From positions 13,506,001 to 13,570,000 of the forward strand of contig CM045751.1 in NCBI GenBank assembly GCA_024760905.1: DNA of 64,000 bases, read 5' to 3'. Shown piece after piece: positions 22,142 to 64,000 of this stretch. The notes beneath the pieces were generated by a model, which had not been told where the DNA came from, ran no database searches, and worked only from the letters and a program-made list of their open reading frames with translations. This stretch comes from Plotosus lineatus (Eukaryota; Chordata; Actinopteri; Siluriformes; Plotosidae). Made by a program: the position numbers and the translations under genes. Position 1 is the stretch's first letter; the number at the start of each line of letters is the position of its first letter.

Positions 22142-23600
22142 TCAAGCAATGATTTCAACGATGTCTTTTTCTAAATAGCAGTTTTGTGATCTCACGTTGC
22201 TATAGTTACCAATATGCACCATGCTAACGAAATCCAGGACCTTATAACAGGTAACCACATCTGTCCACTTTAATTCATATTCTGACAAAAACAACTGCAT
22301 TAAAACACACTTAATGTTAATGGCTCGACTGTGTTTTCTGTGGGTTTTCCTTAGTGACATTCTGCTTGCATTTACATCAGCATGTCACAACAAGAAGTGT
22401 ATAAACCTCCGCCAAGTTTAATTTCGCATAAGTCAAAATATGAGCCATCTCACAATGTTCAAGAAGTCCTCAAACTACTTCAGTAACAACTAAATTAAGC
22501 TACATGTCGTACATACCGGCAACTACAATTTAAAAAGTTGAATTCCTTTGATGGAGAAGAATTTCTAATTATCTATAAAACTTTACTTCATTATAGCTAA
22601 GAAAGACTTTATGTAAACACAAGTTTTGAGTTAATAGATTAAATTTTGAAGGTATAAGTTTCTGAAGTTGTTAAAAAGATTTCCCAAGTTGACTTTAAAT
22701 TTCTGCCCAATAATCTATTCAACTTACCCACAAGTGTGAATGTTAGTGTGAGTAGTGGTTTGTTGTTAGTCCTTTAATAGCCTGGTGACCTGTTCAGGAC
22801 AACCCCACTTCTCGTCCAAAGTCATCTCTGACTGGCTCAGGGTTCCCCCAAGACTCTGATGGCTAAATGGAATAGATATGGATGAATGTCTGGTCTAATC
22901 ATAAAGATCATCATTTCTGTAATCGCATAATCCTAATTCGGGTCACGGGGAGGCTGGCACCCATCCCAGCCGACTGCAGGCGAGGGCAGAGTACACCCTG
23001 GAAAGCTTGCCAGGCCATCACAGGGCAGAAACACGCTGACGGCTTTGCAGCCTACTCTTGTTGAAAGTCAGCAATGGTTCTTTTACAGCCTCACACCGTA
23101 GACAGTGACATGGGGGGAGGCAATGACAGCGATCCAGCACCCTATACCACTAGGCCACCACTGCCCTAATCATAAGGATAATCAACAATATCAAACATAG
23201 CCTATAATTTGTACAGTGTAAAAACAATTCATTCAAACAAACAAATAAACAAGCAAAGACGTAGCAAATTAATAAATGGATAAATAAATAAATATATTTG
23301 CATAAAAGAGCAAATAAATCTGCATTTTATGAAACAAAGAAAAATCTATGTCAGATAAATGTGAAATTCTTACACACACACACACCCGCCTGGATCAGAA
23401 TTTCCAACTATTATATATATTTTGTAACCAAACAAAACATTGCTTTACCCATTTATCTTTGTTTATTTACGACTGAGCATGCTTTTACTTCTGCATTATT
23501 ATGGCATCATAAACAGATGATTCAGAGACACAATGTGCATCCATTAGACATACAGTACAATAGAGAATCAGCCCCTTGTTGGAGAGGTGATCATTCAAAG
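22142..23600. other. Intergenic region upstream of gene B
   Basis: No gene recognised. It contains one reversed SINE S1 copy (about 22905-23166: CTAATTCGGGTCACGGGGAG to CACTAGGCCACCACTGCCC). The rest is AT-rich without clear features. Confidence 0.5.
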
Positions 23601-23623
23601 ACAATAATCATCCTTTTTGGAAC

Positions 23624-23648
23624 TGACGTCACTGTTGCCTTTATAAAA
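23624..23648 (+). promoter_or_regulatory. Candidate core promoter of gene B: CRE plus TATA box
   Basis: A palindromic cAMP-response element TGACGTCA (23624-23631) is followed ten bases later by TATAAAA (23642-23648), about 50 nt before the chosen ATG. A start site 25-30 bp past the TATA would leave a very short 5' leader. CREB/ATF-family binding to TGACGTCA is established; use here is inferred from position only. Confidence 0.55.
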
Positions 23649-23698
23649 AAGCAGAAACAATGCGCTGCCAATTTTAGTGTCCAGGAGACAAGGTGAAG

Positions 23699-57528
<33,830 letters not shown>

Positions 57529-57652
57529 AGAGAAATAAAACATCTCCCTTCCTTATACTTTGACATATTTAAGATAATGCTGTTCTGTTTGTGTGGGCAT
57601 CAAAGATGTACAAACTGTTCACTTGAAAAGGTTTTTTAATTATTAGTCTACT

Positions 57653-57658
57653 AATAAA
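57653..57658 (+). terminator. Polyadenylation signal of gene B
   Basis: AATAAA 125 nt after the TGA at 57526-57528, at a distance similar to that in gene A. A second AATAAA occurs near 57880. Confidence 0.5.
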
Positions 57659-58113
57659 ATTATGAATGGGAATTTATTACAGTTCATTTTGTTGAACATC
57701 TGCTTTTTTTTTTGTTCCTTGAAAAAATGTACCCACTCCCCTCCAAAGACTACAAATACATGAAATAAATAAAAGTTCCTCAGGAGGTATTTTAATGAAT
57801 ATGTTCTTTGCATCATTATACACATTTCTGTTTGCATGCAGTGAACAAACAAAAAAAGTGTAAATCCTGAATACTATCAATAAAGTAGGAGTACATGAAC
57901 CTGGTCTGGGGAATTCTACCTACATGGGCGCAAAGATGAATACAAAAACCAATTCTCCCCTTTAAACAGCTATTCTTAAACAAAAACAGAAAACGATACA
58001 TTCTCTATCAAAAGAGAAAGCTGTGGCTTGACTAAACCTGCGAGAAAAGAGCAGAAACTCAGACATCCTGAATTTTAGCCAAGACGGTATCAGTCCATGT
58101 CAGGATTTAAAGT

Positions 58114-63999
<5,886 letters not shown>

Positions 64000-64000
64000 G

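Noticed and set aside
23693..23698. Start two codons upstream (GTG)
   Set aside because: Nuclear vertebrate genes use ATG; the ATG at 23699 has good context and leads directly into a signal peptide.

Overview
The window is nuclear DNA of a vertebrate, almost certainly a teleost fish. It has large multi-exon genes with GT-AG introns and orthologues of vertebrate proteins. Its introns hold tRNA-derived SINEs, non-LTR retrotransposon tails, pogo/Tigger-, hAT- and Tc1-like DNA elements and long (TA)n, (GT)n and (CA)n tracts, in a mix typical of fish. The species cannot be told from the sequence.

Layout. (1) 1-1668: upstream intron of a polycystin-1-like gene, filled by a nested pogo/Tigger-like element. 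(2) 1669-16705 (+): 3' half of polycystin-1-like gene A (21 coding exons, 1310 residues; the N-terminal exons lie before the window). (3) 16706-23698: intergenic, with a five-exon minus-strand ORF related to the N-terminal part of ZNF143/ZNF76 that lacks all zinc fingers, plus dense microsatellites. (4) 23699-57528 (+): complete tandem paralogue, gene B. I reconstructed 36 coding exons (6888 nt, 2295 residues) encoding signal peptide, C-type lectin, SUEL-type lectin, Gly/Ser linker, Thr/Pro mucin-like repeats, GAIN/GPS, PLAT and the polycystin multi-pass channel region, i.e. a PKD1L2-like architecture. (5) 58114-63886 (-): PSMD7/Rpn8, the non-catalytic MPN subunit of the 19S proteasome lid, exons 2-7; exon 1 lies beyond the window. 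PSMD7 and gene B converge.

Genes A and B share exon number, phases and nearly all exon lengths over the GPS-to-C-terminus half, so they arose by tandem duplication. Divergence between them is patchy: about 6.84-9.68 kb of A and 49.37-51.92 kb of B are almost identical in exons and introns, while flanking exons differ by roughly 10-20 %. This looks like interlocus gene conversion. Several transposons in one copy have an empty site in the other and allow relative dating.

Both polycystin-like proteins should be membrane receptor/channel subunits whose ectodomain is cut at the GPS and which in this family pair with PKD2-type channels. No prokaryotic-style system, CRISPR array or operon is present. 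All exon boundaries come from splice consensus, reading-frame phase and A/B comparison by eye, not from transcripts.
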